A DNA stretch of 64,000 nucleotides. Source: Saccharofermentans sp. GTDB taxonomy: Bacteria; Bacillota; Clostridia; Saccharofermentanales; Saccharofermentanaceae. The DNA is taken from assembly GCA_024403695.1 (NCBI GenBank), contig JAKSRI010000012.1:1-64000 (forward strand). Direction: 5' to 3'. Under the pieces are notes generated by a model. That model was not told the origin of the DNA, did no database searches, and worked only from the letters and a program-made list of their open reading frames with translations. Positions 26,658 to 36,545 of the stretch are shown one piece after another (within the stretch, counting starts at the first letter, position 1; each line of letters begins with the position of its first letter). The position numbers were made by a program, and so were the translations under genes.

Positions 26658-27893
26658 TTATTTTATCAAATTGGATACTGCTATAAAAGCTTCACTCATG
26701 CAGGCCTGAAGGTTATATCCACCTGATATTCCATCCACATCAATAATCTCACCGATGAACCACAAACCAGGAACAATCTTGGACTCCAAGGATTCTCTCT
26801 TCAACTCCTTAAGAGCTACACCGCCGCGAGTCACATATGCTTCCTCGTACTTTGGAGGATTATCGATATGAAGTTCCAGATGCTTAAGTTCCCTCACATA
26901 TGCCTTACGCTGTTCACGAGTAACCTTGGCCGCATAAAGGTCAGTAACACCCGCTCTTTTACCAAGTTCACCTGCTACAGAACCTGGAACGTACTTGGAC
27001 GCAAGTGTTGTTAACTTAGTGTCGGCGTGGGCATCCATTTCGCGCAGGAGTTCCTCGTCCACTTCCTTCTCATCACGTCCTGGTGTGAAATCAAGTTCAA
27101 TCCATCCATCACGGGACACAATATCTCTAGGGATAGAACGACTCATTCTCATAATCGCAGGACCGGAAACACCACGATGAGTAAAAAGTACATCACCAGT
27201 CTCCTGTGTCTGCTTCTTGTTATCATAATAAAGGCTCGCACCAGCGTTAACGCTCACACCAGAAAGACTGGATGTAAACTCACGGTCTTTCTCGCACACG
27301 TCCACTGACACAAGTGCTGGGCCAAGAGGAGTTACGTTCTGGCCCATTTGGCGCGCCAACTCGTAGCCAGAACCATCGGAACCTGTCTTAGGGTAACTTC
27401 TGCCACCACAGGCTACCATCACCTGCTCGAAAGCCATGGTGCGTCCATCATCAGCCTCCACCACAAATACAGCACCATCCTTGGAAAGGTCTGTGCACTT
27501 ATAGTTAGTAATGATATTTTCCTCACCAATATATCTGACTAGAGCATCTCTGATATCGGATGCCTTATCACTTACAGGAAACATTCGGTTATTATCTTCT
27601 TCCTTAAGCGGAATACCTAATTCATCCTGAATAAAAGCTACTGCATCATCTGGTGAGAATTTCTTAAGCGCAGGGTAAACAAAGTTACCAGCCTCATGGT
27701 AACCGGACTTAAGGTCAGATGATGGCTTACGGTTAGTTATGTTGCAACGTCCGTGACCTGTAATAAGAAGTTTTCTGCCAACTTCATTTCCTGATTCGAG
27801 GATACAAAAATCAACGCCTGCTTTCTTAAGAAAACAACCTGCAAACAAACCGGCTGCACCGCCGCCAATTACTCCTACTCTATGTTCTGTCAT
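26658..27893 (-). CDS. HI0933/BaiN-like FAD-dependent flavoprotein
   Basis: NAD(P)/FAD-dependent oxidoreductase of the HI0933-like family (411 residues). The FAD motif is GVIGGGAAGLFAGCFL (about residues 7-22), followed by GRKLLITGHGRCNITN, a strong family signature. ACGGRSYPKTGSDGSGYELA is the second signature, and the protein ends with GEIIDVDGISGGYNLQACMSEAF. Its physiological substrate is unknown. BaiN itself was reported in bile-acid dehydroxylation, but most members are uncharacterised. Its start overlaps the ddl stop. Confidence 0.88.
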   Translation of the reverse strand: MTEHRVGVIGGGAAGLFAGCFLKKAGVDFCILESGNEVGRKLLITGHGRCNITNRKPSSDLKSGYHEAGNFVYPALKKFSPDDAVAFIQDELGIPLKEEDNNRMFPVSDKASDIRDALVRYIGEENIITNYKCTDLSKDGAVFVVEADDGRTMAFEQVMVACGGRSYPKTGSDGSGYELARQMGQNVTPLGPALVSVDVCEKDREFTSSLSGVSVNAGASLYYDNKKQTQETGDVLFTHRGVSGPAIMRMSRSIPRDIVSRDGWIELDFTPGRDEKEVDEELLREMDAHADTKLTTLASKYVPGSVAGELGKRAGVTDLYAAKVTREQRKAYVRELKHLELHIDNPPKYEEAYVTRGGVALKELKRESLESKIVPGLWFIGEIIDVDGISGGYNLQACMSEAFIAVSNLIK

Positions 27894-28936
27894 TAAATAG
27901 TGTTCCTACCTGCAGACATTGCAATTCTCTCGCAGAGGTCATCGTATTCGATGCCCTCCTGAGCAGCTGCTTCAGGAACAAGTGAAGTATTTGTCATACC
28001 TGGGAGGTTATTAGCCTCGATAAACCAGAACTCACCCTTCTCTTCGTCGAAGATATAGTCGATACGTCCATATGAGCTCATACGAAGAATCTCGAAGGAC
28101 TTCTCAGCAATTCTCTTGGCTTCTTCTGTATACTTGCCAAGATCTGCTGGACAAATATGATCTGTGAGACCTGACTGATACTTATTCTTATAATCATAGA
28201 AACCTTCGTGAGGTCTAATCTCAATAATAGGAAGAGCGTGATTATTAAGTACTGCGATAGTGATCTCACGACCTGTAATAAACTGCTCTACGAGGATAAG
28301 CTGCTTATACTTAGATGCATAATCGATAGCAGCCTTAAGCTCTTCTTCTGTCTTAACAACAGATACACCACAGGATGAACCACATCCGATAGGCTTAACA
28401 ACGCAAGGGATACCAATCTGCTCCTTAACCATCTCAACTGAAATCTCATCGGAAGATGCAGTAATCCACTTAGCGGTCTTAATTCCTGCACCAGCTACGA
28501 GAGCCTTAGAAAGGGCCTTATCCATAGCGATAGCACATCCGAGATAGTTACAGCCTGTGTACTTAATTCCATATGCATCAAGAACAGCCTGTACCTGACC
28601 ATTCTCACCATGAGAACCATGAAGACCGAGGAATACAGAGTCTGCTGTCTTACACATCTCGATTACTCGAGGTCCAACCCACTCCTGTCTGCCGCCATGA
28701 GCTGCAATAATCGCATCGAGATCTGGCTCAGTCTCTGGAATAGTATAGGAAAACTCATTGTCATTTCCCTTACGATAGAGAGATTCACATGGCTCATCTG
28801 TCTCGATTCCATCGTATAAATCAATAACAGCTACCTCATGACCCTTTCTCAAAAGAGCATTTGCAATAAGGCTTGCTGACTTCTTGGATACATCACGTTC
28901 TGGGCTTAAACCGCCTCCGAGCACTACGACTTTCAT
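27893..28936 (-). CDS. ddl: D-alanine--D-alanine ligase
   Basis: ATP-grasp ligase (347 residues) that joins two D-alanines for peptidoglycan synthesis. N-terminal VVLGGGLSPERDVSKKSA matches the Ddl start (GGxSxEREVS). GLHGSHGENGQVQAVLD, VKPIGCGSSCGVS and the C-terminal FIEANNLPGMTNTSLVPEAA are family motifs. The ATG at 28936 is chosen because GGAGG lies 10 nt before it; an upstream in-frame ATG at 28951 overlaps that site. A D-Ala-D-Lac variant cannot be excluded by eye, but nothing else of a vancomycin cluster is near. Confidence 0.88.
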   Translation of the reverse strand: MKVVVLGGGLSPERDVSKKSASLIANALLRKGHEVAVIDLYDGIETDEPCESLYRKGNDNEFSYTIPETEPDLDAIIAAHGGRQEWVGPRVIEMCKTADSVFLGLHGSHGENGQVQAVLDAYGIKYTGCNYLGCAIAMDKALSKALVAGAGIKTAKWITASSDEISVEMVKEQIGIPCVVKPIGCGSSCGVSVVKTEEELKAAIDYASKYKQLILVEQFITGREITIAVLNNHALPIIEIRPHEGFYDYKNKYQSGLTDHICPADLGKYTEEAKRIAEKSFEILRMSSYGRIDYIFDEEKGEFWFIEANNLPGMTNTSLVPEAAAQEGIEYDDLCERIAMSAGRNTI

Positions 28937-29131
28937 GTGGAATTCCTCCATAATAAATGATTCATGATTGTCGATTATAGCAATCGCATATTACCATCAA
29001 GCCTCAGTAAAGATTACAGTTTCATTACTTGCATGGATATTCCCCAAAATCCCATCAAAAGTAATATCAGTGTAAAAAAAGCCCGCATATTCATTGATAT
29101 AATTTTTAAAATAATAAGAAAGGAGACCCAT

Positions 29132-31294
29132 ATGCTGGCTGTTGTATTTTTAATTATCGTTGCTGTATTTGGCGTTTCTTTTATAAAACTTTGTGTACCT
29201 GATACAGAGCGACTTTTTGCTGCGTGTTCACCATCTAAGAATGTCACTGAGAAAATCCCTGGAATGATTTTTGTGATTCCAACGGGAATAATTACTGGTC
29301 TCATGACTGTTACTATGACTCTGTACTATGTCACTTCTCTGATGAGTAAACTTCCACTCAATTACGATTTGTGCAAGAAGATCAGTATACTTCTCACACT
29401 CGCTATATTTGTAACTCTTACAGCGATTAATCTGTCAATTATTCTCAAGCGTCCTGCCAAAAATATGCCTGGCGCTATCCCTGAGTACAAGCACACTTCA
29501 GGCAATATCATTTACTATGGCATGGTAACTATCGTACTTACTATGCTCGCATCTTTCTTGATGCTCTATACTTACAGAATCGTTAACAAGGACCTCTGGG
29601 TAGGCTATACAGTGTATTCCGACATGTCCCCACACACTGCCATGACTGCATCTTTCGGCCGTGGATTCAACTTTCCTACTGAATATATGCACTTTGCAGG
29701 CGATGGTATTCAGTACCATTTCTTCTTCTATTTCCTGTGCGGAACTTTGCAGTACCTAGGTCTTCCTATCGACTGGGCAATTAATGTACCTAGTATTGTT
29801 GCCATGGTTTGCTGCTTCGAGCTTCTCGGTCTCTTGGCAGTTCTGTTCTCTAGACGCAGAGTAGCATTTGCTATCGCTCCTGTTCTCGTTCTCTTCAGAA
29901 GTTCCCTTAATGTTTTCTATCACATCAAGGAATTAAGAAGCATGGGTATCGGACTGGGTGACACATTGGAAGCAATCTCCAAATCCCGCCTGTGGTATGC
30001 AGTAACTCCTTATGACGGATGGGGCATCTGGGCAGTCAACGTATATCCTAATCAGCGTCACCTTATGCTCGGCATGAGCGTAATTCTCATTCTTATTATC
30101 ATCTTCACACCTTTTGTGAGAAGAATGTGCATCAGCATTATCAAGGCATCTGGTTCCGGCAAAGTAAAAGCCTTCATCGCATCCAAAGAAGCATGGGTAC
30201 TTCGCACTAACGATCCACTTAAGCCACTTGGCATCGGTGCTCTCGCTGTTACCCTTGTAATCTGCACACCATATTTCCATGGTTCCGCGCTTATTGGTGC
30301 ACTTCTTGTTCTACTTGGCATGGCAATAGTCAGCGAAAGCCGTGTGCTTTACCTTGTTACCGCATTTGCCGCAGTAACCTCCGCTTTCGTGCAGTCACAC
30401 CTCTTCTCTGGCGGCGCGGACAACATTATCAGTTTCCGCTTCATTCCTGGATTTGTTGTTGATAACAAAACTGCTTTCGGATACACAAGATACATCCTTA
30501 TTGTTACCGGATTAACTGTGGTTCTCGCGTTTGCTTATGGTGTTTATCTTCTTATCCACGACATCATAAAGGGCACACCTGTTTACAGAAGTATCCTGGT
30601 GCTCTGCTTTACACTCCCTGGTGTGTTCGCGTTCCTTTTCCAGATTACCGTGGAGATGCTTGCTAACCACAAGTTCATACAGTTCTCGCTTATCCTTTTG
30701 GATGTGTTCGTAGCATGTTTCCTATCGGAACTCTTTGTTCTGCCATCCTTCATTACCAAAAATTCTGGCAAAGCGATTACTATTGCATGCCAGACACTTG
30801 GAATTATTGTTGGAATCGTGCTTCTCGTTCCACTTACAGCCACAGGAATCAGTGAGTGGTGTACATATCTTAATCTTAACGGTGAAGGATGCCACCTCGT
30901 TGTAGACACTGAATCCGAACTATCCACCTGGATTGAAGAAAACACCGACCCGTCTGATGTTTTCCTTACACCTATGTGGACCATGAACCGATTCAGCTTG
31001 GCAGGACGTCCAATGTACTACGGCTGGCCATACTACGCATATTCCGCAGGTCATGACACCACAACCCGCCATACTATCTACAAGTGGCTCGCCAGTGGAT
31101 GCCAGAATAATCCTGAAGCGTTCAAAGCTTACTGTCAGTCACGTGGCATCAAGTACGTAATCGACGATCCTGATTTCTTCGGAACAGCCAAGAGTGAGGG
31201 CTTCGAATATAATCCTGAATTCTTCGCTGAATACCTGACACCAGTTGCATACTTCCCTAACGACAACAACACAGTTATTTATCAGATTTATTAA
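29132..31294 (+). CDS. Large polytopic membrane protein, possibly a GT-C type glycosyltransferase
   Basis: A 720-residue protein with about 12 or more transmembrane helices and a soluble C-terminal part of about 130 residues. The tail segment WIEENTDPSDVFLTPMW followed by LAGRPMYYGWPYYAYSAGHD resembles the end domain of GT-C/DUF2298-like membrane proteins as I know them. That link is from memory and tentative. An extracytoplasmic loop between early helices carries SDMSPHTAMTASFGRG, which could hold the acidic active-site residue of such enzymes. The start is fixed by AAGGAG before ATG at 29132; an earlier frame start lacks a site. It is divergent from ddl and stands alone. Confidence 0.6.
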   Translation: MLAVVFLIIVAVFGVSFIKLCVPDTERLFAACSPSKNVTEKIPGMIFVIPTGIITGLMTVTMTLYYVTSLMSKLPLNYDLCKKISILLTLAIFVTLTAINLSIILKRPAKNMPGAIPEYKHTSGNIIYYGMVTIVLTMLASFLMLYTYRIVNKDLWVGYTVYSDMSPHTAMTASFGRGFNFPTEYMHFAGDGIQYHFFFYFLCGTLQYLGLPIDWAINVPSIVAMVCCFELLGLLAVLFSRRRVAFAIAPVLVLFRSSLNVFYHIKELRSMGIGLGDTLEAISKSRLWYAVTPYDGWGIWAVNVYPNQRHLMLGMSVILILIIIFTPFVRRMCISIIKASGSGKVKAFIASKEAWVLRTNDPLKPLGIGALAVTLVICTPYFHGSALIGALLVLLGMAIVSESRVLYLVTAFAAVTSAFVQSHLFSGGADNIISFRFIPGFVVDNKTAFGYTRYILIVTGLTVVLAFAYGVYLLIHDIIKGTPVYRSILVLCFTLPGVFAFLFQITVEMLANHKFIQFSLILLDVFVACFLSELFVLPSFITKNSGKAITIACQTLGIIVGIVLLVPLTATGISEWCTYLNLNGEGCHLVVDTESELSTWIEENTDPSDVFLTPMWTMNRFSLAGRPMYYGWPYYAYSAGHDTTTRHTIYKWLASGCQNNPEAFKAYCQSRGIKYVIDDPDFFGTAKSEGFEYNPEFFAEYLTPVAYFPNDNNTVIYQIY

Positions 31295-31315
31295 TTCCTT
31301 ATTATTTCTGACATA

Positions 31316-31349
31316 ACAAAAGGCCGCCTCATATGAGACGGCCTTCTTT
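31316..31349. terminator. Bidirectional terminator between convergent genes
   Basis: AAGGCCGCCTCAT/ATGAGACGGCCTT form a 13-bp hairpin with T-rich tails on both strands. It serves the membrane protein gene (+) and the EF-G-like gene (-). Confidence 0.85.
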
Positions 31350-31366
31350 ATGCTTTGACTAATTAA

Positions 31367-33478
31367 TTACTCTGCGCTAGAAGCTGCAACTACCTTTGCT
31401 GCAACATCCTGTGGAGCTGGCTCATAGCGGGCATGCTCGATAGAGAACCATCCACGGCCCTGAGTCATAGCCTTAAGATCTGTAGCATATTCCATCATCT
31501 CGGATGTAGGAACTTCACAGATAACTACTGCAGTATTTGCATCTGCACCAAGGATAGCACTCTTGTCATCAACTGGCTCTGCTTCGTCAGTACCCATTCC
31601 AATGATACGTCCTCGGCGCTTTGTGATATCACCAATGATGTCACCCTGGAACTCATCAGGAACGTGAACAGAAACTGCAGAGATTGGCTCGAGGAGTGTA
31701 ACTCCACCCTGTTCCATACCAGCCTTAAATGCAAGGCTTGCAGCAATCTTAAATGCCTGCTCAGAAGAGTCTACTGGGTGATAAGAACCATCAAGAAGTG
31801 TAGCCTTAAGTCCAACTACTGGATAGCCTGCGAGGATACCACTCTTAATAGAATCCTGAAGTCCCTTCTCAACTGCTGGGAAGTAGTTCTTTGGAACTGC
31901 GCCACCGAATACCTTCTCTTCAAATACAAGTCCTTCTGCATCACATGGCTCGAACTCAATCCAAACATCACCATACTGACCATGACCGCCGGACTGCTTC
32001 TTATGCTTACCCTGAACCTTAATGCGACTCTTAATAGCCTCTCTGTAAGGAACCTTAGGCTCAGCAAGTGTTGCATCTACGTTGTACTTAGCCTTAAGCT
32101 TGGATATAAGTACATTAAGCTGCTGCTCACCCATACCGGAGATAACCATTTCCTTAGTCTCTGGATCAGTAACAATATCGAATGTGCAGTCCTCATCACG
32201 AAGCTTCAAAAGGCCTGCAACAATCTTATCCTCATCACCCTTAGCCTTAGGCAGGATACTCTTGGAAAGACAAGGTGTTGGGAAGGAAATCTTAGGCATC
32301 TCAAGAACTCTGGACTTATCGCAAAGAGTATCATTAGTCTCAGTGATACTAAGCTTTGCAGCCGCACCGATATCACCTGCACTTACTACATCTGTAGGAA
32401 TCTGCTTCTTACCCTTAAGGAAGAACAAAGAACCAATTCTCTCTTCTTTATTCTTAGTAGCATTAAATACTGTAGAGTTAGCCTTAATAGAACCTGCGTT
32501 AACCTTGAAGATACTAATTCTTCCTACGAATGGGTCAACAATTGTCTTAAAGATAAATGCTGCAAGTGGATCTTCCTCTTTGCATGGAACATCTTCTGTG
32601 GAACCATCAGCCTTAGTACCAACGAGCATTGGCTTCTTACCTGCAGGTGGTGTGTCCTTAGAAATACAGTTGAGGAGGAAGTCAACACCCCAGTTCATAT
32701 AAGCAGAACCACAATAGATTGGGTGGAGTTTACCCTCACGGAAACCAGCATGTACACCATGTCTGAACTCATCCTCTGTGAAAGGCTCGCCTGCAAAGAA
32801 CTTCTCCATGAGAGCGTCATCTGCCTCAGCGACAATCTCATTTACCTGATTCTGAAGATCATCAATTCTTGCATTATATTTCTCAGGAAGTGGGAACTCC
32901 TTCAAAGAACCAGTTGCCTGATCTACTTCAAATGCCTTCCTGTTCATTACATCGATAATACCTGTCATCATACCGTCTTCCATAATAGGGAATGAAAGAG
33001 GGATAACAGAAGGTCCATATCTATCCATCATACGATTTACAACAACGTCGAAATCAGCATGTGGCTCATCCATGCGGTTTACGAAGAAAAGGAAAGGAAC
33101 TTTCTTTCTTCTCATAAGTCTGATAGCTTTTCTTGATCCTACAGAAGTACCACCCTTAGCAGATACAACTACGATACCACTATCAGCGACTCTAATAGCT
33201 GACATCTCTTCTCCAAGGAAGTCGAAATCACCTGGAGTGTCGATAATATTAATCTTACTATCCTTATACTCACAATAAGCTACAGCATCACTAACAGAAA
33301 TCTTACGCTTAACCTCTTCAGGTTCGAAATCCATTACTGTGTTTCCGTCTGCACCACGGCCAAGCTTGTCGATGGCACCTGTACAGAAAAGCATTGCCTC
33401 AGCCAGTGCTGTCTTACCAGAACCACCATGTCCGAGCAACGCAATGTTACGTATCTTGTCTGCGGAATAATTTCCCAT
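31367..33478 (-). CDS. Elongation factor G-like GTPase (EF-G paralogue)
   Basis: A 703-residue translational GTPase with all five EF-G domains. The G1 motif is GHGGSGKTAL instead of the canonical AHIDAGKTT, which marks the divergent EF-G-like group found beside the true FusA in many bacteria. DTPGDFDF (G3) and NRMDEPHADF (G4) follow. Domain IV begins near QGKHKKQSGGHGQYGDVWIE (residue 515 or so), and the C-terminal half ends with RGWFSIEHARYEPAP. The start is fixed by AAAGGAGG before ATG at 33478. Its exact role is unclear. Tetracycline ribosomal-protection proteins differ in the G domain and are an unlikely alternative. Confidence 0.88.
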   Translation of the reverse strand: MGNYSADKIRNIALLGHGGSGKTALAEAMLFCTGAIDKLGRGADGNTVMDFEPEEVKRKISVSDAVAYCEYKDSKINIIDTPGDFDFLGEEMSAIRVADSGIVVVSAKGGTSVGSRKAIRLMRRKKVPFLFFVNRMDEPHADFDVVVNRMMDRYGPSVIPLSFPIMEDGMMTGIIDVMNRKAFEVDQATGSLKEFPLPEKYNARIDDLQNQVNEIVAEADDALMEKFFAGEPFTEDEFRHGVHAGFREGKLHPIYCGSAYMNWGVDFLLNCISKDTPPAGKKPMLVGTKADGSTEDVPCKEEDPLAAFIFKTIVDPFVGRISIFKVNAGSIKANSTVFNATKNKEERIGSLFFLKGKKQIPTDVVSAGDIGAAAKLSITETNDTLCDKSRVLEMPKISFPTPCLSKSILPKAKGDEDKIVAGLLKLRDEDCTFDIVTDPETKEMVISGMGEQQLNVLISKLKAKYNVDATLAEPKVPYREAIKSRIKVQGKHKKQSGGHGQYGDVWIEFEPCDAEGLVFEEKVFGGAVPKNYFPAVEKGLQDSIKSGILAGYPVVGLKATLLDGSYHPVDSSEQAFKIAASLAFKAGMEQGGVTLLEPISAVSVHVPDEFQGDIIGDITKRRGRIIGMGTDEAEPVDDKSAILGADANTAVVICEVPTSEMMEYATDLKAMTQGRGWFSIEHARYEPAPQDVAAKVVAASSAE

Positions 33479-33597
33479 GAGTCCGTCCTCCTTTGGAATT
33501 AACAAATATGGTTTAATTATATGCCTATATATGTTCAATTTCCACAAAAGAGACTTGTTATCACCGCTTGTTTTTGTCCATTTTTCATCAAAAATGC

Positions 33598-33637
33598 ATA
33601 AAAAAAGGCACACAGAAAACAAGCTCCTGTGCGCCCT
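33598..33637 (-). terminator. Terminator of the zinc-ribbon coiled-coil gene
   Basis: On the minus strand GGCGCACAG...CTGTGTGCC, followed by TTTTTT. Confidence 0.75.
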
Positions 33638-33662
33638 TTAATGTTTAAAATTTATTAACAAA

Positions 33663-35417
33663 TTACTTGCGGCTTCTCTCGAAAATAAGCACTACTCTGT
33701 CTTCCTTAGAAGCAGAAGCAAAAGCACCAATTGCAAGGGATCCAGAACTTCCGCTGTTGTCGCCAAGGGAAGACTGCAACTTACCACCGTCATCATTGAT
33801 AATCTGAACGAGCTTCCAGCCATCTGCTGACTTTGCCTTAAGAACTGAGTCGATACCCTTAGCATCAACTTCACTTGAATCATTGTGATTAACAACCTCT
33901 ACGCAATACTCCTTAGGACCAGCATCTCCGCCACCGAATGCACCAGAAGCAACCTTCTTCTGAAGTGCTTCCATGGATGCCTCAAGAGCCTCGATCTTGT
34001 TCATCAATTCGTCTCTCTGCTTCTCCATTTCCTCGATCTTCTTCTCCTTATCTGCAATCTCATTAAGGAGCTGACCCTTCAAGCTCTCGCTAAGAGCTGC
34101 TTCCTTAAGGAATACAGCACGCTTCTCAGCCATAAGAACAATCTCTTCTGCCTCAGCCTGTGCTGTAACTGTAATATTCTTAGAATCTGCGATAACTACC
34201 TGAGCCTGCTCATATTCAGCCTTGATTGAATCAATCTGATTATTCATAGCTTCAAGTGAGGCCTGACAATCATTAAGCTGCTGCTCATACTCTGCGATAG
34301 CTGCTTCCTTCTCACTTGCAAGAGCAACAATCTTATTTGCTTCTTCTGTCTTCTCGGCAAGTTCCTTATCTGCAGCAGCCATCTTCTCGCTAATCTCTTT
34401 ATCAATAGCTTCCTGCTTATCGTTAATTTCCTTAATAATCTCATCACGCTGAGCTGCAGCTTCTTCAGCTTCACTGATAATCTGCTGAGCCTGTGTTCTG
34501 ATAGTCTCGAGCTCGCCTTCTGCCTTCTCCTTCTGATGAGCTGCCTCGGCAATAATTGCATCCTTCTCTTCAGTTATCTTTGCAAGCTCAGCTTCAGCTG
34601 CTTCCTTCTTAGCAAGAGCTTCACCAGCCTGCTGTTCAGCAATAGCTCGGCCCTCTTTCTCAAGACGCTCCTTCTCAACTTCAAAGTCAGCCTGAATCTT
34701 TGTAAGCTCGGATTCAGTATTTGCAATCTCCTGCTTCTTCTGTGCAAGAATCTGATCCTGCTCAGCCTGTGCTGCTTCAAGTTCCTTTCTTACTGAATCA
34801 ACATTGTTCAAATATGCCTGTGCTTCTTCAGCTTCCTCTACCAACTGATTACGCTTCTGAAGAACTTCTGCATACTCAGCATCGATCTTAGCTGCTGCTT
34901 CCTGAATCTCCTTCTGAGTCTCTTCGATCATTCTCTGCTGTTCAGCCTCAGCAGCTCTTATCATCTCATCATGCTTAGCCTGACCTTCATCAATCTTAGA
35001 CTGCTTAATTCTCTCACCTTCGGCAGATGCTTCTCTAATCTTATTACGCTCTGCTTCTACCTGGCTTCTTGTCTCATTAAGCTCATTCTCAAGTCTAAGC
35101 TTCTCGTCAATAGCCTGCTTCTGCATTGCTGCATACTCACTATCGAGCTTAAGCTTCTCTGACTCAAACTTTGCAGTAAGAGTCTCAATCTCTCTATTAA
35201 TCTTCTCTCTAATCTCTGCAAGATGCTTCTCTTCCTCAGAACGCTTTGCCTCTGTTCTGGCAATACTCTCTTCTTCCTTCTGATTGAGAACTTTCTGAGC
35301 CTCAGCAACAGCAGCAGATGCATCACCGCCGGAGGCCTTCTGGAAATCGTATTTACACATGGAGCAACGAGCGATATTGTCACCCATCATAACTCCGCAT
35401 ACTGGACATTTCTTCAT
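33663..35417 (-). CDS. Zinc-ribbon / long coiled-coil / DUF4177-like protein
   Basis: A 584-residue protein. The N-terminus has two CxxC pairs (MKKCPVCGVMMGDNIARCSMCKY), a zinc ribbon. A Glu/Ala/Lys-rich coiled coil then runs from about residue 40 to 495. The last 85 residues form a small domain (YCVEVVNHND ... GWKLVQIIND ... VVLIFERSRK) that resembles DUF4177, which is often a tiny stand-alone protein. No signal peptide or membrane helix is seen. The start at 35417 follows AGGAG; the longer frame begins without one. It may be a cytoskeletal or scaffold protein. The gene is flanked by terminators and so is probably monocistronic. Confidence 0.7.
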   Translation of the reverse strand: MKKCPVCGVMMGDNIARCSMCKYDFQKASGGDASAAVAEAQKVLNQKEEESIARTEAKRSEEEKHLAEIREKINREIETLTAKFESEKLKLDSEYAAMQKQAIDEKLRLENELNETRSQVEAERNKIREASAEGERIKQSKIDEGQAKHDEMIRAAEAEQQRMIEETQKEIQEAAAKIDAEYAEVLQKRNQLVEEAEEAQAYLNNVDSVRKELEAAQAEQDQILAQKKQEIANTESELTKIQADFEVEKERLEKEGRAIAEQQAGEALAKKEAAEAELAKITEEKDAIIAEAAHQKEKAEGELETIRTQAQQIISEAEEAAAQRDEIIKEINDKQEAIDKEISEKMAAADKELAEKTEEANKIVALASEKEAAIAEYEQQLNDCQASLEAMNNQIDSIKAEYEQAQVVIADSKNITVTAQAEAEEIVLMAEKRAVFLKEAALSESLKGQLLNEIADKEKKIEEMEKQRDELMNKIEALEASMEALQKKVASGAFGGGDAGPKEYCVEVVNHNDSSEVDAKGIDSVLKAKSADGWKLVQIINDDGGKLQSSLGDNSGSSGSLAIGAFASASKEDRVVLIFERSRK

Positions 35418-35525
35418 GAATAGTACTCCTAGTAAAAATAGACTGTTAGTATTATACACCAAATTGTAAAAAATAATTACTAAATTGTTGCTGTCATTTG
35501 TGAATAAACTATAAAAAATCGTCCT

Positions 35526-35558
35526 ATAAAAAAGATGCAGTAGATCTACTGCATCTTC
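35526..35558 (-). terminator. Terminator of the first prepilin-like gene
   Basis: A perfect palindrome AGATGCAGTA-GATC-TACTGCATCT, followed on the minus strand by TTTTTTATAGG. Confidence 0.85.
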
Positions 35559-35583
35559 TTTATTTTTATGATAAAGCAAATTC

Positions 35584-36339
35584 TTACTTATAAGACACTA
35601 CAACAAATGTTCCAGCAGGAATCTCCTTCATATTTGCTTCAAACTGCAAATCAAAAGTTTTAATCTTTCCATGACTTGGATCAGCAGTATATGTAATTGT
35701 AACTGTTCCATCCTCATTAGTTTCCTGCTTATAACGCCAATCAAGATTCTTAACTTTAACACCGCTTGGAACTACGATTGTCATTTCACTTACTGACTTC
35801 TCTGTTGTAATTTTGAAGAAACCATCTGAATAACCATCTCTCTTATTCCAATAGTTAACTGTAGATGTTGTTGTACCTGCAGCTGGTGATACGGATCCTG
35901 GAGTAACAGTATCGCCCGGAGTCACTACAGGTGTCTCTTCCTGCTTCTCTTCTTCCTGCTTCTGCTCCTCTTCCTTCTTCTCTATCTCAACAGTACCAGG
36001 AGTCTCAGTCTCTGTCTCTGTCTTAGGCTCTTCCTTATCTTCTGTCTTTGTTTCAGCTGGAGTTGGGTTAGCAGCAGTCTTATCTCCATTATCACCTTGA
36101 GGAGTTGGAGGCTGTGCAGATCCCTTTGGAACATTAGGACTTCTTGTGTCAGCCATAATATTCTTAACATTACCCTGTGCATATCCCATAGAGTCAATAT
36201 GCTGCTGATATTCAATCTTCTTATCTCTTGTGTTCTTAAGTGTATCGCCAATTGCAATTACTCCAACAGCTGAAATAACAACAATAATCGCTACTACGAT
36301 CATTATCTCGATTAAAGTAAAACCTTTTTTGGATTTCAT
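35584..36339 (-). CDS. Prepilin-like protein A
   Basis: A 251-residue class III prepilin. KKGFTLIEIMIVVAIIVV holds the prepilin peptidase site (G/F), Glu at +5 and the hydrophobic stalk. After the N-terminal helix comes a Pro/Thr/Glu-rich low-complexity stretch (about residues 75-160), then a beta domain of about 70 residues with MTIVVPSGVKVKNLDW. The start follows GAGGAGG. No pilus assembly genes (ATPase, platform, PilD) are in the window. It could be a type IV pilin or a surface pseudopilin. Its end domain is similar to that of prepilin-like protein B. Confidence 0.8.
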   Translation of the reverse strand: MKSKKGFTLIEIMIVVAIIVVISAVGVIAIGDTLKNTRDKKIEYQQHIDSMGYAQGNVKNIMADTRSPNVPKGSAQPPTPQGDNGDKTAANPTPAETKTEDKEEPKTETETETPGTVEIEKKEEEQKQEEEKQEETPVVTPGDTVTPGSVSPAAGTTTSTVNYWNKRDGYSDGFFKITTEKSVSEMTIVVPSGVKVKNLDWRYKQETNEDGTVTITYTADPSHGKIKTFDLQFEANMKEIPAGTFVVVSYK

Positions 36340-36385
36340 GGTACTTACCTCCTCAATCAATGTTTTATACCTTTTCTTTACTATT

Positions 36386-36510
36386 CAATTATGACACATT
36401 TACTTCACAATATTCAATTAACGAACATCTTCATTTCTGTGAATAAACAAATAACTGCGTTTACAAGCAGTTAACAAGGCTTAGATTTCACGCAAGAATG
36501 TGGCAGAAAT
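36386..36510 (-). promoter_or_regulatory. Leader of prepilin A, duplicated upstream of prepilin B
   Basis: The block begins at 36386 with CAATTATGACACATT, which on the minus strand contains extended -10 TGTCATAAT. It stays similar to the region from 37454 for about 125 bp (shared GTGAA.AAAC, ACAAG.AGTTAA, TGTGGC.GAAAT.GTG). The -10 lies about 50 nt before the gene start. The 250 bp between the two genes contains no ORF. Confidence 0.6.
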
Positions 36511-36545
36511 GTGTCTTTACCTGTAGTATAGCAACATTTCCATAA

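Noticed and set aside
27893..28936. Vancomycin-type D-Ala-D-Lac ligase
   Set aside because: No vanH- or vanX-like gene is near, and the end motif and neighbours fit a housekeeping Ddl.
31433..32995. A 520-codon plus-strand open frame opposite the EF-G-like gene
   Set aside because: Its protein is Cys/Leu/Ser/Thr-rich with no motif, and it mirrors the codons of the clear EF-G-like gene on the other strand.
31367..33478. Tetracycline ribosomal-protection protein
   Set aside because: The G1 motif GHGGSGKT and overall sequence fit the EF-G-like group. TetM-type proteins keep HVDAGKTT.
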